A stretch of DNA of 64,000 nucleotides from Zobellella endophytica (GCF_003012775.1 NZ_PXYG01000004.1:233741-297740), one strand, 5' to 3'. Shown: positions 17,554 through 32,059, numbered from the stretch's first letter. Made by a program: numbers and translations. The notes: generated from the sequence alone by a model not told the origin.

Positions 17554-19320
17554 CTATCCGAATTTCTTAAATACGTAGTTCCCTTTGATCTTCCGCCACA
17601 ATCCGAACGCATCGGTTCTGGGAAAGATGGCGATGCGGCGGATCTGGTAGGGATCCTCATGCATGGCCAGGGGACCGCTGTTGGTGGCCACGGCGAAGGG
17701 GTAGCCCAGCTCCCTGGCCAGTTGTTTGCTGTCTTCGTTATGGCTGCCGAAGGGGTAGGCGAAGGAGGCAAGGGGAAGGCCCAGGAGCTGTTCCAGTTGC
17801 GCCTTGTTGTCGGCGATTTCCAGCCGCTGCTCTTCCCTGCTCAGGGTATCGAGATGCGGGTGGGTCAGGGTATGGCCACCAAATTCCACCAAGCCGGAGG
17901 CGGCCATTTCCTTGATCTGCTCCGGTGTCATCAGTTCGACCCGCTTTTCCGGGTTATCGGGCTGCTCCACGTCCCAGCGGTTGAAGCGCTCGCCGGTGAC
18001 CAGGTAGATCACCGCCTTGAAACCGTACTTTTTCAATAACGGGAAGAGCAGTTCGTAGTTGTCCCGGTAACCGTCGTCCACCGTGATGATGATGTACTTC
18101 GTGCCCGGCTCCAGCCGGCTGGCCAGGCCCTTGTTGGCCAGATCGGCAAAGGTGAGGGTCTGGTAGCCCAGACGGCTGAGCATTTTGAAGTGCTTTTCCA
18201 GCATGTTAACGTGCAGATAGGTGCCGTGGACGCCCTTTTCGCCGTCGTCGCGGATAAAGCGGTGATACATGATGATGGGTACTTCCCGCCGCCGCCGGTG
18301 TACGTACACGCTCTGGTAGTGCTGCTCCAGCTCGTCGGCCACGGTGGCGAGCTCGTAGCTGCTCCGGACCCGGTTCATGACCTCGGGAGCCGTGCCCCTG
18401 CACGCCAGCGCCGTTGCTATCTGCTCGGGCAGGGCGGCAAAGTCGATATCCAGGTCCTTGGGCCCGATATCGCCGAAGTTGCTGGCCATGGCGGTATCGA
18501 TATTGTCGGGCATCACCAGCCCCGGGGCGCTGGCTTCACCGATGGCGAAGGTGGGCCTGCCCATCAGGAGTGATTCCATGGCCACCCGGCCGGCACCGAT
18601 CACCAGATCGGACCGGGCCATCAGTGCCGGCACGTCCTGCACATAGCCAAGGAAGTCGACCTTGCCCTTGAAGCGCAGGAAGCGTTCGGGAAGCGTTGAA
18701 CCGGACGCCACCTGCACCCGATACCGGTCGGCATCCAGGCATTCCTCCAGCAGCCGGTAGCAGAGTTCCCCCTTGGGGCCGGTGAGCCGGCCGACGATGC
18801 TGATAACTGGCCGTTCATTCAGCGGTGCCGGCACGGGCTGGTAATGATGGATGTCGATGCCGTTGCGGCCGATGGCGATCAATCCGGGATCGACGCCAAG
18901 GGCGCTGATCAGATGGTCCCGTACCGCCTCGCACACCGCCAGGGCGCGGTCGCCCAGGGCGTGGAATTTCTTGCGGGAGGCGTGCACCGGCTGGCGACCG
19001 TGCACCGAGGTGATCATGGGCGTGCCGGTCAGCCTGCAGGCCACATGGCAGCTCCAGCTGGAGGCGCGGCTGTGGGCATGCACCAGCTGGATGCGGTGCT
19101 TTTTGATGAGATAAATCAGGTAGCCTACATGCCAGAAGCGGCGGGGGATGCTGCGCTTGTTGAAGCGCAGCCGGAAGTACTGGCCCTGGTGCGGCTTGGT
19201 GAGGGTGTCGGATACATAAAACATCCGGTGGCCGCGCCGGCTCAGTTCGTCGCCGAGGGTGGTGGCATAAACCTCGGCCCCGGTTACTTCCAGCTGGGAC
19301 AACGCCATCAGTATATTCAT
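17554..19320 (-). CDS. Fused GT4 glycosyltransferase and NodB-type polysaccharide deacetylase
   Basis: A 588-residue two-domain protein. Residues 1-340 are a GT-B glycosyltransferase (MNILMALSQLEVTGAEVYAT; SIVGRLTGPKGE near 174; GAGRVAMESLLMGRP near 242). Residues 347-588 are a polysaccharide deacetylase: MYHRF at 351, TVDDGY at 413-418 (the TFDDGY metal motif), HTLTHPHL at 483-490 and YPFG at 522-525. It may add and then N-deacetylate a hexosamine in the LPS core. The frame stays open upstream into hldD, but the ATG at 19320 is the credible start. It lies 14 bases after hldD. Confidence 0.85.
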   Translation of the reverse strand: MNILMALSQLEVTGAEVYATTLGDELSRRGHRMFYVSDTLTKPHQGQYFRLRFNKRSIPRRFWHVGYLIYLIKKHRIQLVHAHSRASSWSCHVACRLTGTPMITSVHGRQPVHASRKKFHALGDRALAVCEAVRDHLISALGVDPGLIAIGRNGIDIHHYQPVPAPLNERPVISIVGRLTGPKGELCYRLLEECLDADRYRVQVASGSTLPERFLRFKGKVDFLGYVQDVPALMARSDLVIGAGRVAMESLLMGRPTFAIGEASAPGLVMPDNIDTAMASNFGDIGPKDLDIDFAALPEQIATALACRGTAPEVMNRVRSSYELATVADELEQHYQSVYVHRRRREVPIIMYHRFIRDDGEKGVHGTYLHVNMLEKHFKMLSRLGYQTLTFADLANKGLASRLEPGTKYIIITVDDGYRDNYELLFPLLKKYGFKAVIYLVTGERFNRWDVEQPDNPEKRVELMTPEQIKEMAASGLVEFGGHTLTHPHLDTLSREEQRLEIADNKAQLEQLLGLPLASFAYPFGSHNEDSKQLARELGYPFAVATNSGPLAMHEDPYQIRRIAIFPRTDAFGLWRKIKGNYVFKKFG

Positions 19321-19334
19321 GAGCGGCCCGGGCG

Positions 19335-20288
19335 TTATTTGTTCAGCCAGGCCATGTATTCCGCCACCCCTTCGGCCACGGTTTTGAACTCGTGGGGGTA
19401 ACCGGCGGCGCGCAGCCGGGTGAGATCGGCCTGGGTAAAGCTCTGGTAACGGCCCTTCAGCTGATCGGGGAAGGGGATGTATTCCACCCGGCCCTTGCCG
19501 TGGTGCTTGATCACCGCCTCGGCCACGTTCCGGAAGGGCTCGGCACGGCCGGTACCGCAGTTGAAAATGCCGGAGACCTGCGGATTCTGCCAGAACCAGA
19601 GGTTGACCTTGCACACATCGTCCACGTAGATGAAGTCGCGCATCTGGCCGCCATCGGGGAAGCCGTCGCAGCCTTCGAACAGCTTGGGGTTCTCGCCTTT
19701 GTGCAACTGGGTGTTGAGGTGGAAGGCCACGCTCGACATACCGCCCTTGTGCTGCTCCCGCGGGCCGTACACGTTGAAATACTTGAGGCCGACGACCTGG
19801 GAGCCGATCTCCGGCATCAGCCGGCGCACGTACTGGTCGAACAACTGTTTGGAGTAGCCGTAGACGTTGAGCGGCTGTTCGTATTGCGGCTCTTCGATAA
19901 AGTTGTCGTTGCGCCCGCCGTAGGTGGCGGCGGAGGAGGCGTAGATAAAGGGAATGTCCCGCTCCAGGCAGTAGTGCAGCAGATCCTTGGAGTACTCGTA
20001 GTTGTTCTCCATCATGAACTTGCCGTCCCACTCGGTGGTGGCGGAGCAGGCGCCTTCGTGGAAGATGACCTCGATGCCGCCCCATTCCTCGAATTCGTCG
20101 CCGGACACGATGCGATGGAGGAACTCGTCCTTGTCCAGGTAGTCGGCAATGGTCAGGTCGACCAGGTTCACGAACTTGGTGCCGTCGGTCAGGTCATCGA
20201 TCACCACCACGTCGGTGCGCCCCTGGCCATTCAGGGTTTTCACCAGATTACTGCCGATAAAGCCGGCGCCGCCAGTCACAATGATCAT
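19335..20288 (-). CDS. hldD: ADP-L-glycero-D-manno-heptose 6-epimerase
   Basis: The 317-residue extended SDR epimerase makes ADP-L,D-heptose, the donor for the heptosyltransferases in this window. It starts [20 protein letters not shown] (NADP-binding GxxGxxG) and has the catalytic YGYSK. The frame extends 23 codons upstream, but the ATG at 20286-20288 is the family start. It is the first gene of a minus-strand unit hldD, GT4/deacetylase, GT52-like (gaps of 14 and 12 bases). It is divergent from the TetR gene. Confidence 0.96.
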   Translation of the reverse strand: MIIVTGGAGFIGSNLVKTLNGQGRTDVVVIDDLTDGTKFVNLVDLTIADYLDKDEFLHRIVSGDEFEEWGGIEVIFHEGACSATTEWDGKFMMENNYEYSKDLLHYCLERDIPFIYASSAATYGGRNDNFIEEPQYEQPLNVYGYSKQLFDQYVRRLMPEIGSQVVGLKYFNVYGPREQHKGGMSSVAFHLNTQLHKGENPKLFEGCDGFPDGGQMRDFIYVDDVCKVNLWFWQNPQVSGIFNCGTGRAEPFRNVAEAVIKHHGKGRVEYIPFPDQLKGRYQSFTQADLTRLRAAGYPHEFKTVAEGVAEYMAWLNK

Positions 20289-20431
20289 CGCTTGCTGCCT
20301 CTTGCTGGCCGGAACCTGTCCGGCAAAACGAAGTGAATTGGGCCGAAAGTTTACCATGGTTCGGCCGGGGAAAACTAACCCGCAGGGCTGTGTTACTATT
20401 CAGGTTATGTTCATCCCATGTGGTATCGTCG

Positions 20432-21094
20432 ATGAAGACTAAGGATCGTATCGTCGCCGCCGCCTTGCAGCTGTTTAACGAGCAGGGCGAGGCGAACGTC
20501 ACTACCAATCATATCGCCGCCCATCTGGGTATCAGCCCGGGCAATCTTTACTATCACTTTCGCAACAAGAACGACATTATTCACTGCATTTTTGTGCAAT
20601 ATGCCGAGCATCTGCATAAAAGCTTCACGCCGATCACCGGCCCGGCCAGTGCCAGCCCGGCGGTGTGGTTCCATTACCTGGATGCCATCTTCTACGTGAT
20701 GTGGGAATTCCGTTTTTTCTACGCCAATCTCAACGACATCCTCCAGCGGGATCCGGAGCTGCACAAGAAGTACCTGGCGGTACAGCGCGAGCTGGCGACC
20801 AACCTTCAGGCCCTGTTGCGGGAGCTGAACGCGCAGCAGGTGCTGACCATTCCCGACCACGAAGTGGAACCCCTGGCACAGACCCTGAAGATGGTGGTGT
20901 CGTTCTGGGTCAGCTATCAGTCGGCGCAATCACTGAATCCCCGTATCGGGCAGGCGGTGCTCTACGAAGGGGTGGCCCGGGTGCTGCTGCTGCTCAAGCC
21001 CTATTTCCACCCGGAGAAGGGGGCCGAGCTGGCCACCTTGTCGGAGCATTATCAGGCTCTGGCCCGTGCACCCAGTGATCCCTTTCACAAATAG
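20432..21094 (+). CDS. TetR/AcrR family transcriptional regulator
   Basis: The 220-residue protein has an N-terminal helix-turn-helix (about residues 3-50, with TTNHIAAHLGISPGNLYYHFRNK) and an unassigned C-terminal ligand domain. The ATG at 20432 is used because upstream in-frame residues look non-homologous. It precedes kbl-tdh on the same strand with a 96-base gap, so it could regulate threonine catabolism or the divergent hldD unit. Ligand and target are not visible. Confidence 0.88.
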   Translation: MKTKDRIVAAALQLFNEQGEANVTTNHIAAHLGISPGNLYYHFRNKNDIIHCIFVQYAEHLHKSFTPITGPASASPAVWFHYLDAIFYVMWEFRFFYANLNDILQRDPELHKKYLAVQRELATNLQALLRELNAQQVLTIPDHEVEPLAQTLKMVVSFWVSYQSAQSLNPRIGQAVLYEGVARVLLLLKPYFHPEKGAELATLSEHYQALARAPSDPFHK

Positions 21095-21190
21095 CCATAT
21101 AGAGCAGAATATATTGTGTTAAATAAGATTAACGCTAGTAAAATGACCTGAAATAAACCCAGTCAGCCAGATGGATAACGGGAGTTCAGT

Positions 21191-22381
21191 ATGTCGTCGG
21201 CATTTTATGCTCATCTAACCGAGCAGTTGGTTCAAACCAAAGCGGAAGGGCTCTACAAGCAGGAGCGGGTGATCACCTCGCCCCAGAGCGCGGCCATCGA
21301 GGTCGGTCATCGCGAGGTGATTAACTTCTGCGCCAACAACTACCTGGGGCTCGCCAATCATCCCGAGCTGATCAAGGCGGCCCAGCAGGGGCTGGACAGC
21401 CACGGCTTCGGCATGGCCTCGGTGCGCTTTATCTGCGGCACCCAGGATCTGCACAAGCGGCTGGAGGCGGAGCTGTCCGCCTTCCTCGGCATGGAGGACA
21501 CCATCCTCTACACCTCTTGCTTCGATGCCAACGCCGGCCTGTTCGAAACCTTGCTGGGGCAGGAAGACGCCATCATTTCCGATGCCCTCAACCACGCCTC
21601 CATCATCGACGGGGTGCGGTTGTGCAAGGCCAGGCGCTACCGCTATGCCAACAACGATATGGCCGAGCTGGAAGCCTGTCTGCAGCAGGCCAGCGCCGAC
21701 GGCGCCCGTTTCAAGCTGATCGCCACCGACGGCGTCTTTTCCATGGACGGCGTCATCGCCAACCTCAAGGCCATCTGCGACCTGGCGGACAAGTACGACG
21801 CCCTGGTGATGGTGGACGACTCCCACGCGGTGGGCTTTGTCGGTGAGCAGGGCCGGGGCACCCCCGAGTATTGCGAGGTGATGGGCCGGGTCGACATCGT
21901 CACCGGCACCCTGGGCAAGGCCCTGGGCGGCGCTTCCGGCGGTTATACCTCCGGCAAGAAGGAGATGATCGACTGGCTGCGCCAGCGCTCCCGTCCCTAC
22001 CTGTTCTCCAACTCGGTGGCGCCGGCCATCGTCGCCGCCTCGATCAAGGTGCTGGAAATGCTGAAAAACGGCGATGATCTGCGGCGAAAAGTGCGGGAAA
22101 ACAGCGATTATTTCCGGGAGCAGATGACCGCCGCCGGTTTTACCCTGGCAGGCAAGGATCACGCCATCATCCCGGTGATGCTGGGCGACGCCGCCCTGGC
22201 GGCCAACATGGCCGATCAGCTGCTGGAACGGGGCATCTACGTCATCGGCTTCTCCTTCCCGGTGGTGCCCAAGGGCCAGGCCCGCATCCGCACCCAGATG
22301 TCGGCGGCCCACAGCCGCGAGCAACTGGATAGGGCCATCGCCGCCTTTACCGAGGTCGGCCGCGAGCTGGGCGTGATCTGA
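21191..22381 (+). CDS. kbl: Glycine C-acetyltransferase (2-amino-3-ketobutyrate CoA ligase)
   Basis: The 396-residue PLP-dependent alpha-oxoamine synthase cleaves 2-amino-3-ketobutyrate with CoA to glycine and acetyl-CoA. The PLP lysine is in [18 protein letters not shown], with [16 protein letters not shown] before it. Length is close to E. coli Kbl (398). tdh, which makes its substrate, follows after 13 bases. The pair forms the standard threonine degradation operon. Confidence 0.97.
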   Translation: MSSAFYAHLTEQLVQTKAEGLYKQERVITSPQSAAIEVGHREVINFCANNYLGLANHPELIKAAQQGLDSHGFGMASVRFICGTQDLHKRLEAELSAFLGMEDTILYTSCFDANAGLFETLLGQEDAIISDALNHASIIDGVRLCKARRYRYANNDMAELEACLQQASADGARFKLIATDGVFSMDGVIANLKAICDLADKYDALVMVDDSHAVGFVGEQGRGTPEYCEVMGRVDIVTGTLGKALGGASGGYTSGKKEMIDWLRQRSRPYLFSNSVAPAIVAASIKVLEMLKNGDDLRRKVRENSDYFREQMTAAGFTLAGKDHAIIPVMLGDAALAANMADQLLERGIYVIGFSFPVVPKGQARIRTQMSAAHSREQLDRAIAAFTEVGRELGVI

Positions 22382-22394
22382 GGGGAGTATGACG

Positions 22395-23420
<1,026 letters not shown>

Positions 23421-23474
23421 GCCGCCCCGCAGTCGCCTGCTGGCACAACTATCAGACGGCATCGGGGCTTGAAA

Positions 23475-23578
23475 GGGCAACAGGGATCGCCTCCGCCGAC
23501 CGTCACATGCCAGGGATGGCATGTGCGAGTGTACAGGGACGTATTTACAGCGTGTCGGCGGAGGTGGCTCTGTTGCCC
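23475..23578. repeat. Long imperfect inverted repeat with an inner hairpin
   Basis: Left arm 23475-23500 and right arm 23554-23578 are inverted copies: 11 bases (GTCGGCGGAGG) and 8 bases (TGTTGCCC) match exactly, with a short mismatch block between. Inside lies a perfect 9-base hairpin, CACATGCCA (23504-23512) with TGGCATGTG (23517-23525). It fills the gap between tdh and the convergent LacI-type gene. It could be a small mobile repeat (MITE or REP-like) or a bidirectional transcription end. No T-run follows the stem. Confidence 0.6.
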
Positions 23579-23620
23579 CTTCTCTACATTAAATCAGGCA
23601 GCCGGACTTGTGACCAAGAG

Positions 23621-24649
23621 TCAGGCTTCCAGCCTCTCATCCCTGCTCCCGGGCGGGCAGACTGATTCCCGCACCACCAGCCGGGGCTGGAGCTCCAGCT
23701 GTTCGGGCTGGTGGTCCTTCTCCCTGATCCGCTTCAGCAGCAGCTCCAGGGCCCAGCGGCCCAGGGTGCGCTTGGGGTGGGAGATGGTGGTCAGCGGCGG
23801 GCTGGTAAAGCGCGCCATATTGACGTCATCGTAGCCGATCACCGAGATATCCTGCGGCACCCTGAGCCCGGCCTGGGTGATGGCGCAGATGGCGCCGAAC
23901 GCCATGGTGTCGCAGAAGGCGAAAACGGCGGTGCAGCCGAACCCTTGCCGCAGCAGCTGCTGCATGGCTCTGTAACCGCTTTCGCTTTCAAAATCCCCTT
24001 CGACCACTTGGGCAGGTGGCAGGCTCAGGCCGGCTTCTTCCAGCGCCTTGACAAAGCCGCCGAGGCGCAGCTGGCTGGTGCCCTTGTGCAGATGGCCGGT
24101 GATACAGGCAACGTCTTTGTGTCCCTGCTCAACCAGGTATTTCCCCGCCAGATAGCCGCCAATTTGTGCGTTGTCATGGATGATGTCCGCGAAGGCATTA
24201 TCCCGGCTCCAGTCCAGCATCACCAGGGGGATCTGGGCATGCTGCTGCAGCAGTTCGGTGAGCGACGGCGGGGTATCGGTACAGATCACCAGCAGGCCGT
24301 CGACCCGTTTCTCGAGCAGCATGCGCAGGTGCATCAACTGCCGTTCGGGCTTGTTCTCGGTATTGCATAACATCAGGCTGTAGCCCAGCTCGAAGCAGAG
24401 TTCTTCCACCGCCTGCACCACTTCGGCGAAAAAGGGGTGGGCGTTGGTGGTCACCAGCATGCCGATGGTCCGGGTATTGTTGACCTTGAGGCTGCGCGCC
24501 ACCGAGTTGGGCGCATAATTGAGCTCGCGCACCGCCTGCTCCACCCGACTCCGGGCGGCCTCGCTGACCTTGCGGGTTCGATTGAGCACGTGTGATACGG
24601 TGGAGATGGAGACACCTGCCTGCGCCGCCACATCTTTGATTGTCGCCAT
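23621..24649 (-). CDS. LacI family transcriptional repressor, RbsR-like
   Basis: The 342-residue protein has the LacI helix-turn-helix and hinge at its start (MATIKDVAAQAGVSISTVSH; LNYAPNSVARSLK) and a periplasmic-binding-protein-type effector domain (GMLVTTNAHPFF; VIGYDDVNMARFTSPPLTT). The overall pattern closely follows E. coli RbsR, the ribose repressor. No ribose genes are nearby, so the effector is unknown. It is divergent from livJ across 285 bases and may control that operon or a distant one. Confidence 0.88.
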   Translation of the reverse strand: MATIKDVAAQAGVSISTVSHVLNRTRKVSEAARSRVEQAVRELNYAPNSVARSLKVNNTRTIGMLVTTNAHPFFAEVVQAVEELCFELGYSLMLCNTENKPERQLMHLRMLLEKRVDGLLVICTDTPPSLTELLQQHAQIPLVMLDWSRDNAFADIIHDNAQIGGYLAGKYLVEQGHKDVACITGHLHKGTSQLRLGGFVKALEEAGLSLPPAQVVEGDFESESGYRAMQQLLRQGFGCTAVFAFCDTMAFGAICAITQAGLRVPQDISVIGYDDVNMARFTSPPLTTISHPKRTLGRWALELLLKRIREKDHQPEQLELQPRLVVRESVCPPGSRDERLEA

Positions 24650-24934
24650 GCTGAAACCTCGCGCTGGAAAAACCGCATATTAACAAAACTAATCTGCCGG
24701 GTGCTTACTTTGTGCGCATAAAATGTCATCGGCAGCGGCATGAACCGTGCGGTGCTGCCACGCCGTTGATGGCCGGTGGCGGAGATGGGATCCGGCTTCA
24801 GAATCTTTGTTTTTATCTTGTTACAAGCCCCATCTGGAGCATTTTTCTCTTGTGCAAATGCCGGACTAGGGTTAGAAAAAAGAGCAGACCGGATCATCTC
24901 CGGTGGGCTCTATAACTGGACAGAGGGAATTTAC

Positions 24935-26050
24935 ATGGGCACATGGAATAAAAAGGCGGTAGCGGTGGCGGTGTTCGCCGCCCTGGGTTACGGGGCGGCC
25001 TTTTCCGCCTCGGCGGAAACGGTGAAAGTGGCCATTGCCGGGCCGGTTACCGGCGCCGTGGCGCAATACGGTGACATGCAGTTTACCGGTGGCCGCATGG
25101 CGGTCGAGATGCTCAACCAGTCCGGCGCCCTGGGCGAATACAGCCTGGAGGCGGTGGAATACGACGATGCCTGCGATCCCAAGCAGGCGGTGGCGGTGGC
25201 CAACCGCATCGTCAACGACGGTATCCAGTTCGTGGTGGGCCACCTGTGTTCCGACAGTACCCTGCCGGCCTCCGACGTGTACGACGACGAAGGCATACTG
25301 ATGGTGACCCCGGCGTCCACCAACCCCACCATCACCGAGCGCGATCTGGAGTTCGTGATGCGAACCATCGGTCTCGACAGCGACCAGGGACCCACTGCCG
25401 CCCGCTATATCATGGAACAGGTCAAGCCCGAGCGGATCGCGGTGATCCACGACAAGAAGCAATACGGCGAGGGCCTGGCCTCCAGCGTGCGCGATGCGCT
25501 GCAGCAGGCCGGCGTCGAGGTGGTGGCCTACGAAGGGGTGACCTCCGGCGACAAGGATTTCTCCGCGCTGATCGCCAAGCTGCAGCGGGAGCAGGTAGAC
25601 TTCGTCTATTACGGCGGCTATCACCCGGAACTGGGGCTGATCCTGCGGCAATCCGCCGAGAAAGGCTTCACGGCCCGCTTCATGGGCCCGGAAGGCGTGG
25701 GCCACAAGGACATCACCTCCATCGCCGGTGAGGCCTCCGAGGGGCTGCTGGTGACCCTGCCCAAGAAGTACGACCTGGATCCGGCCAACGCCGCCGTGGT
25801 GGAAGCCATTCAGGCCAAGGGTGAGGATCCCTCCGGTCCCTTCGTGTGGACCACCTACGCGGCGGTGGAAGCCATTGCCGAGGGCATCAAGCGGGCCGGG
25901 ACCGAGCCGGAAGCGGTGGCCGAGGCGCTGCGCGCCGAGCCGGTGAACACCGTGATGGGGCCGCTGTCCTGGGACGAGAAGGGCGACCTGGTCGGCTTCG
26001 AATTCGGGGTGTTCGAATGGCACAAGGACGGCTCCTCGAGCCAGTTGTAA
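24935..26050 (+). CDS. livJ: Branched-chain amino acid ABC transporter, periplasmic binding protein
   Basis: The 371-residue protein carries a signal peptide of about 27 residues ([23 protein letters not shown] cleaved near ASA-E). It is followed by a type I periplasmic binding domain ([47 protein letters not shown]). Length and pattern match LivJ/LivK (about 367). It captures leucine, isoleucine or valine for LivHMGF. The frame is open 53 codons upstream, but the ATG at 24935 follows a GAGGGA ribosome site and gives a proper signal peptide. Only one binding protein is present. Confidence 0.94.
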   Translation: MGTWNKKAVAVAVFAALGYGAAFSASAETVKVAIAGPVTGAVAQYGDMQFTGGRMAVEMLNQSGALGEYSLEAVEYDDACDPKQAVAVANRIVNDGIQFVVGHLCSDSTLPASDVYDDEGILMVTPASTNPTITERDLEFVMRTIGLDSDQGPTAARYIMEQVKPERIAVIHDKKQYGEGLASSVRDALQQAGVEVVAYEGVTSGDKDFSALIAKLQREQVDFVYYGGYHPELGLILRQSAEKGFTARFMGPEGVGHKDITSIAGEASEGLLVTLPKKYDLDPANAAVVEAIQAKGEDPSGPFVWTTYAAVEAIAEGIKRAGTEPEAVAEALRAEPVNTVMGPLSWDEKGDLVGFEFGVFEWHKDGSSSQL

Positions 26051-26096
26051 GGGGAGGCTGCCCCTTCTGAAGCGAGCGGGGCCCGGCGGCCCCGCT
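26049..26096 (+). promoter_or_regulatory. Two hairpins in the livJ-livH gap
   Basis: A stem AAGGGG/CCCCTT (26049-26066) is followed by AGCGGGGC/GCCCCGCT (26075-26096). Only TTTGAT follows the second stem, so it is a weak terminator at best. Such structures after a binding-protein gene often stabilise its mRNA or reduce read-through into the permease genes. Confidence 0.5.
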
Positions 26097-26147
26097 TTGA
26101 TATAAAGGCTATTTGTCCCGACCGCTCTTACGACAAGGAAAGGTTGT

Positions 26148-29070
<2,923 letters not shown>

Positions 29071-29072
29071 GC

Positions 29073-29777
<705 letters not shown>

Positions 29778-29832
29778 TGCCAAGGCCGCCCGGATTGGGT
29801 AAACTGCCCTAAATTCATGCGAGGAGTGAGTG

Positions 29833-30150
29833 ATGGAGCAGTTTGCCCATATTTCGGTGGCCGAGGCCGACACCATGCTGGCCGAAGGCCGCGCCTGGCT
29901 GGTGGATATCCGCGATCCCCAGTCCTTTGCCCTGGCTCATGCCGAGGGCGCCTTTCATCTCACCGGCGACAGCCTGGTACGGTTCACCAACGAGGTCGAC
30001 TTCGACACCCCGGTGATCGTGATGTGCTACCACGGCATCAGCAGCCAGGGCGCCGCCCAGTATCTGATCCACCAGGGCTTCGAGGAGGTCTACAGCCTGG
30101 ACGGCGGCTTCGAGGCCTGGCGCCGTACCCAGGCCGTGGTCGAAGGGTAA
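29833..30150 (+). CDS. glpE: Thiosulfate sulfurtransferase GlpE
   Basis: The 105-residue single-domain rhodanese moves sulfur from thiosulfate to cyanide or thioredoxin in the cytoplasm. The active-site loop CYHGISS has its Cys at residue 65, as in E. coli GlpE, and [20 protein letters not shown] is nearly identical between them. GTG 29830 and ATG 29833 are adjacent; the GAGGAG site favours ATG. glpG starts on the last base of its stop codon. In E. coli the two lie in the glpEGR unit, but no glpR is present here. Confidence 0.94.
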   Translation: MEQFAHISVAEADTMLAEGRAWLVDIRDPQSFALAHAEGAFHLTGDSLVRFTNEVDFDTPVIVMCYHGISSQGAAQYLIHQGFEEVYSLDGGFEAWRRTQAVVEG

Positions 30151-30983
30151 TGAAGCTGTTGCTGGTGCTCAAGGATCCGCGCCGGGCCCAGGCTTTCGTG
30201 GATTACCTGGCGGATATCGGGCTCAAGTGCGAACTGACCCTGGATGACGACAACAATGTCAGCATCTGGCTGGTCAACGAATCCCGCTACCAGGAAGCAC
30301 AGCAGGAGGTGAAACGCTTCCTGGCCGAGCCGCTGCATCCCCGCTACCAGGACGCCTCCTGGCGCCAGGGCGACACCCATGTGCGCTTCGCCCACGGTCG
30401 CCAGGAGCCGGGCTGGCTGAGCGATCTGCTGCGCCAGACCGGACCGGTGAACATGGCGGTGCTGGTGGCCTGCCTGGCGGTGTACGGCCTGAGCTGGCTG
30501 GGGCTGCCGATGTTCGGGCTGCTGTCCTTTCCGCCCCGCTGGGAACAGCTGGCGGGCGCGGAATTCTGGCGCGCCTTTACCCCGGCGCTGCTGCATTTCT
30601 CCCTGATGCACCTGGTGTTCAACCTGTTCTGGTGGTGGTATCTGGGCGGCATGGTGGAACGGCGGCTGGGCCACGGCAAGCTGTTGACCCTGTTGCTGGT
30701 GGCGGCGGTGCTGCCCAACCTGATGCAGTTCTGGGCCAGCGGCCCCCGTTTCGGCGGCCTCTCCGGGGTGGTTTACGCGCTACTGGCCTACGTCTGGCTC
30801 AGCGGCCGGCTCAACCCGCTCCGGGGCATCGGCCTGCCGGACGGCATGGCGGTGGTCATGGTGGTGTGGCTGGTGCTGGGCTTTGCCGGGGTGCTGGGGC
30901 CGGTGGCCAACCTGGCCCACCTCGGCGGGCTCTTGATCGGCCTGCTGCAGGCTCTGCTCGATAACGGGCGGCGGCGTTACTGA
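30150..30983 (+). CDS. glpG: Rhomboid intramembrane serine protease GlpG
   Basis: The 277-residue protein (E. coli 276) has a cytoplasmic N-terminal domain of about 90 residues and six membrane helices. The catalytic Ser205 is in GGLSG and His257 in LAHLGG; His154 and Asn158 (HLVFN) form the oxyanion site. It cleaves membrane proteins within the bilayer. The ATG at 30150 overlaps the glpE stop by one base. The 3' end overlaps the convergent FliL-like gene by 7 bases. Confidence 0.96.
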   Translation: MKLLLVLKDPRRAQAFVDYLADIGLKCELTLDDDNNVSIWLVNESRYQEAQQEVKRFLAEPLHPRYQDASWRQGDTHVRFAHGRQEPGWLSDLLRQTGPVNMAVLVACLAVYGLSWLGLPMFGLLSFPPRWEQLAGAEFWRAFTPALLHFSLMHLVFNLFWWWYLGGMVERRLGHGKLLTLLLVAAVLPNLMQFWASGPRFGGLSGVVYALLAYVWLSGRLNPLRGIGLPDGMAVVMVVWLVLGFAGVLGPVANLAHLGGLLIGLLQALLDNGRRRY

Positions 30984-31378
30984 TAGAGGAAGTTGGTGAA
31001 CAGCAGCCGGCGGATCGGCGCCTGGCCGGTTTCCTGCAGCAGCAGGTCGTTGAGCCGCCGCTGTCCTTCCGCCGCCAATTCGCTGCGTACCGGCAAGGAG
31101 CGGATTTCCTGCTGGTTTTTTTCCGCCAGCAGGCCGTTCAGGGCATCGCGCAGCAGCGGCATGTGCTGCTCCACCAGCGGCATCTGGTCGGTGCGTTCCA
31201 GCATCAGATCGACGGACACCCGGATATAGCCAAGGGTCTGGCCGGAATTCTGGTAGTTGGTAATAATGTCCGGCGTCATGGTGTAGTATAAGGGCCCTTC
31301 GGGCGCCGGCGGTGCTTGCTGGGCGCTGAGCTGGCCCGCCGTGGCCAGGCAGATGCACAGCGCAACAAACCGTAACAT
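30977..31378 (-). CDS. FliL-like secreted/periplasmic protein
   Basis: The 133-residue protein has a signal peptide (MLRFVALCICLATAGQLSAQ, cut near SAQ) and a domain that resembles FliL: YIRVSVDLMLE followed by LRDALNGLLAEKNQQEIRSL. True FliL keeps its N-terminal helix as a membrane anchor and sits in flagellar operons; here there are no flagellar genes. The ATG at 31376-31378 is chosen over a longer form because it begins the signal peptide. It overlaps glpG by 7 bases, tail to tail. Function unknown. Confidence 0.65.
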   Translation of the reverse strand: MLRFVALCICLATAGQLSAQQAPPAPEGPLYYTMTPDIITNYQNSGQTLGYIRVSVDLMLERTDQMPLVEQHMPLLRDALNGLLAEKNQQEIRSLPVRSELAAEGQRRLNDLLLQETGQAPIRRLLFTNFLYQ

Positions 31379-31510
31379 GAATAGTGTCTCCAGCCTTTGT
31401 GATCGAGGGCGCATTGTTTAAACAAATACCGGCCCGGTCAAGTGAATAAGTGTGTTTTAAAGTAACAGTACCGCCTGTGTTATGGGTGTTTGCCATTTTA
31501 GGAATAAATC

Positions 31511-32059
31511 GTGATTCAATCCGCCGATCATGACTGGGGCTGGGGAGCCGCCTTGCCGGCCCGGCCCCCGCTGTTGTGTGACTGGCTGCAGGATCCCGGC
31601 TCGCTGACCGAGCGGCTGCGCCGCCATTGTCGGCATTTTCGGGTGGCCTTGCTGTCCGAGGTGTCGCTGTGTGCGCTGGGCCCCTCCCAGGCCGCGTTGC
31701 TGGACTGCGACCGGGCCTTTTGCCGGGAAGTGCTGCTCTACTGCGACGAGCGACCCTGGGTCTACGCCAGCTCGCTGTATTCTCCCGCCACCCGCGCCGC
31801 CCTGCCCGCCCTGACCGGGCTGGGGCAGCGTGCGCTAGGGGAGCTGATGTTCGATGCGCCGGATCTGGTGCGCAGCTCCTTCGAATTTGCCGTGCTCGAC
31901 TCGGCCCAGGGGGAGGCCGTCGCCGGACTCTCCGGTACGGCGACGGGCGGACGCTCCCTTTGGGGCCGGCGTTCCATGCTGGCCACCGGCCGGGCCCGGG
32001 TGCTGGTGACCGAGTTGTATCTGCCGGCGGCACAGGCCTATCAGGAGCAATCAGGATGA
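31511..32059 (+). CDS. ubiC: Chorismate pyruvate-lyase
   Basis: The 182-residue protein converts chorismate to 4-hydroxybenzoate, the first committed step of ubiquinone synthesis. Recognisable stretches are [40 protein letters not shown] and [19 protein letters not shown]. Start is GTG with AGGAATA upstream. Its TGA overlaps the first ubiA ATG by 4 bases, giving coupled synthesis of the two enzymes, as in E. coli ubiCA. Confidence 0.93.
   Translation: MIQSADHDWGWGAALPARPPLLCDWLQDPGSLTERLRRHCRHFRVALLSEVSLCALGPSQAALLDCDRAFCREVLLYCDERPWVYASSLYSPATRAALPALTGLGQRALGELMFDAPDLVRSSFEFAVLDSAQGEAVAGLSGTATGGRSLWGRRSMLATGRARVLVTELYLPAAQAYQEQSG

Noticed and set aside
19321..20085. An open frame continuous with the GT4/deacetylase gene that would make an 843-residue protein
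   Set aside because: The upstream 255 codons overlap hldD on the same strand in another frame and are Arg/Pro-rich nonsense; the ATG at 19320 begins the GT4 fold.
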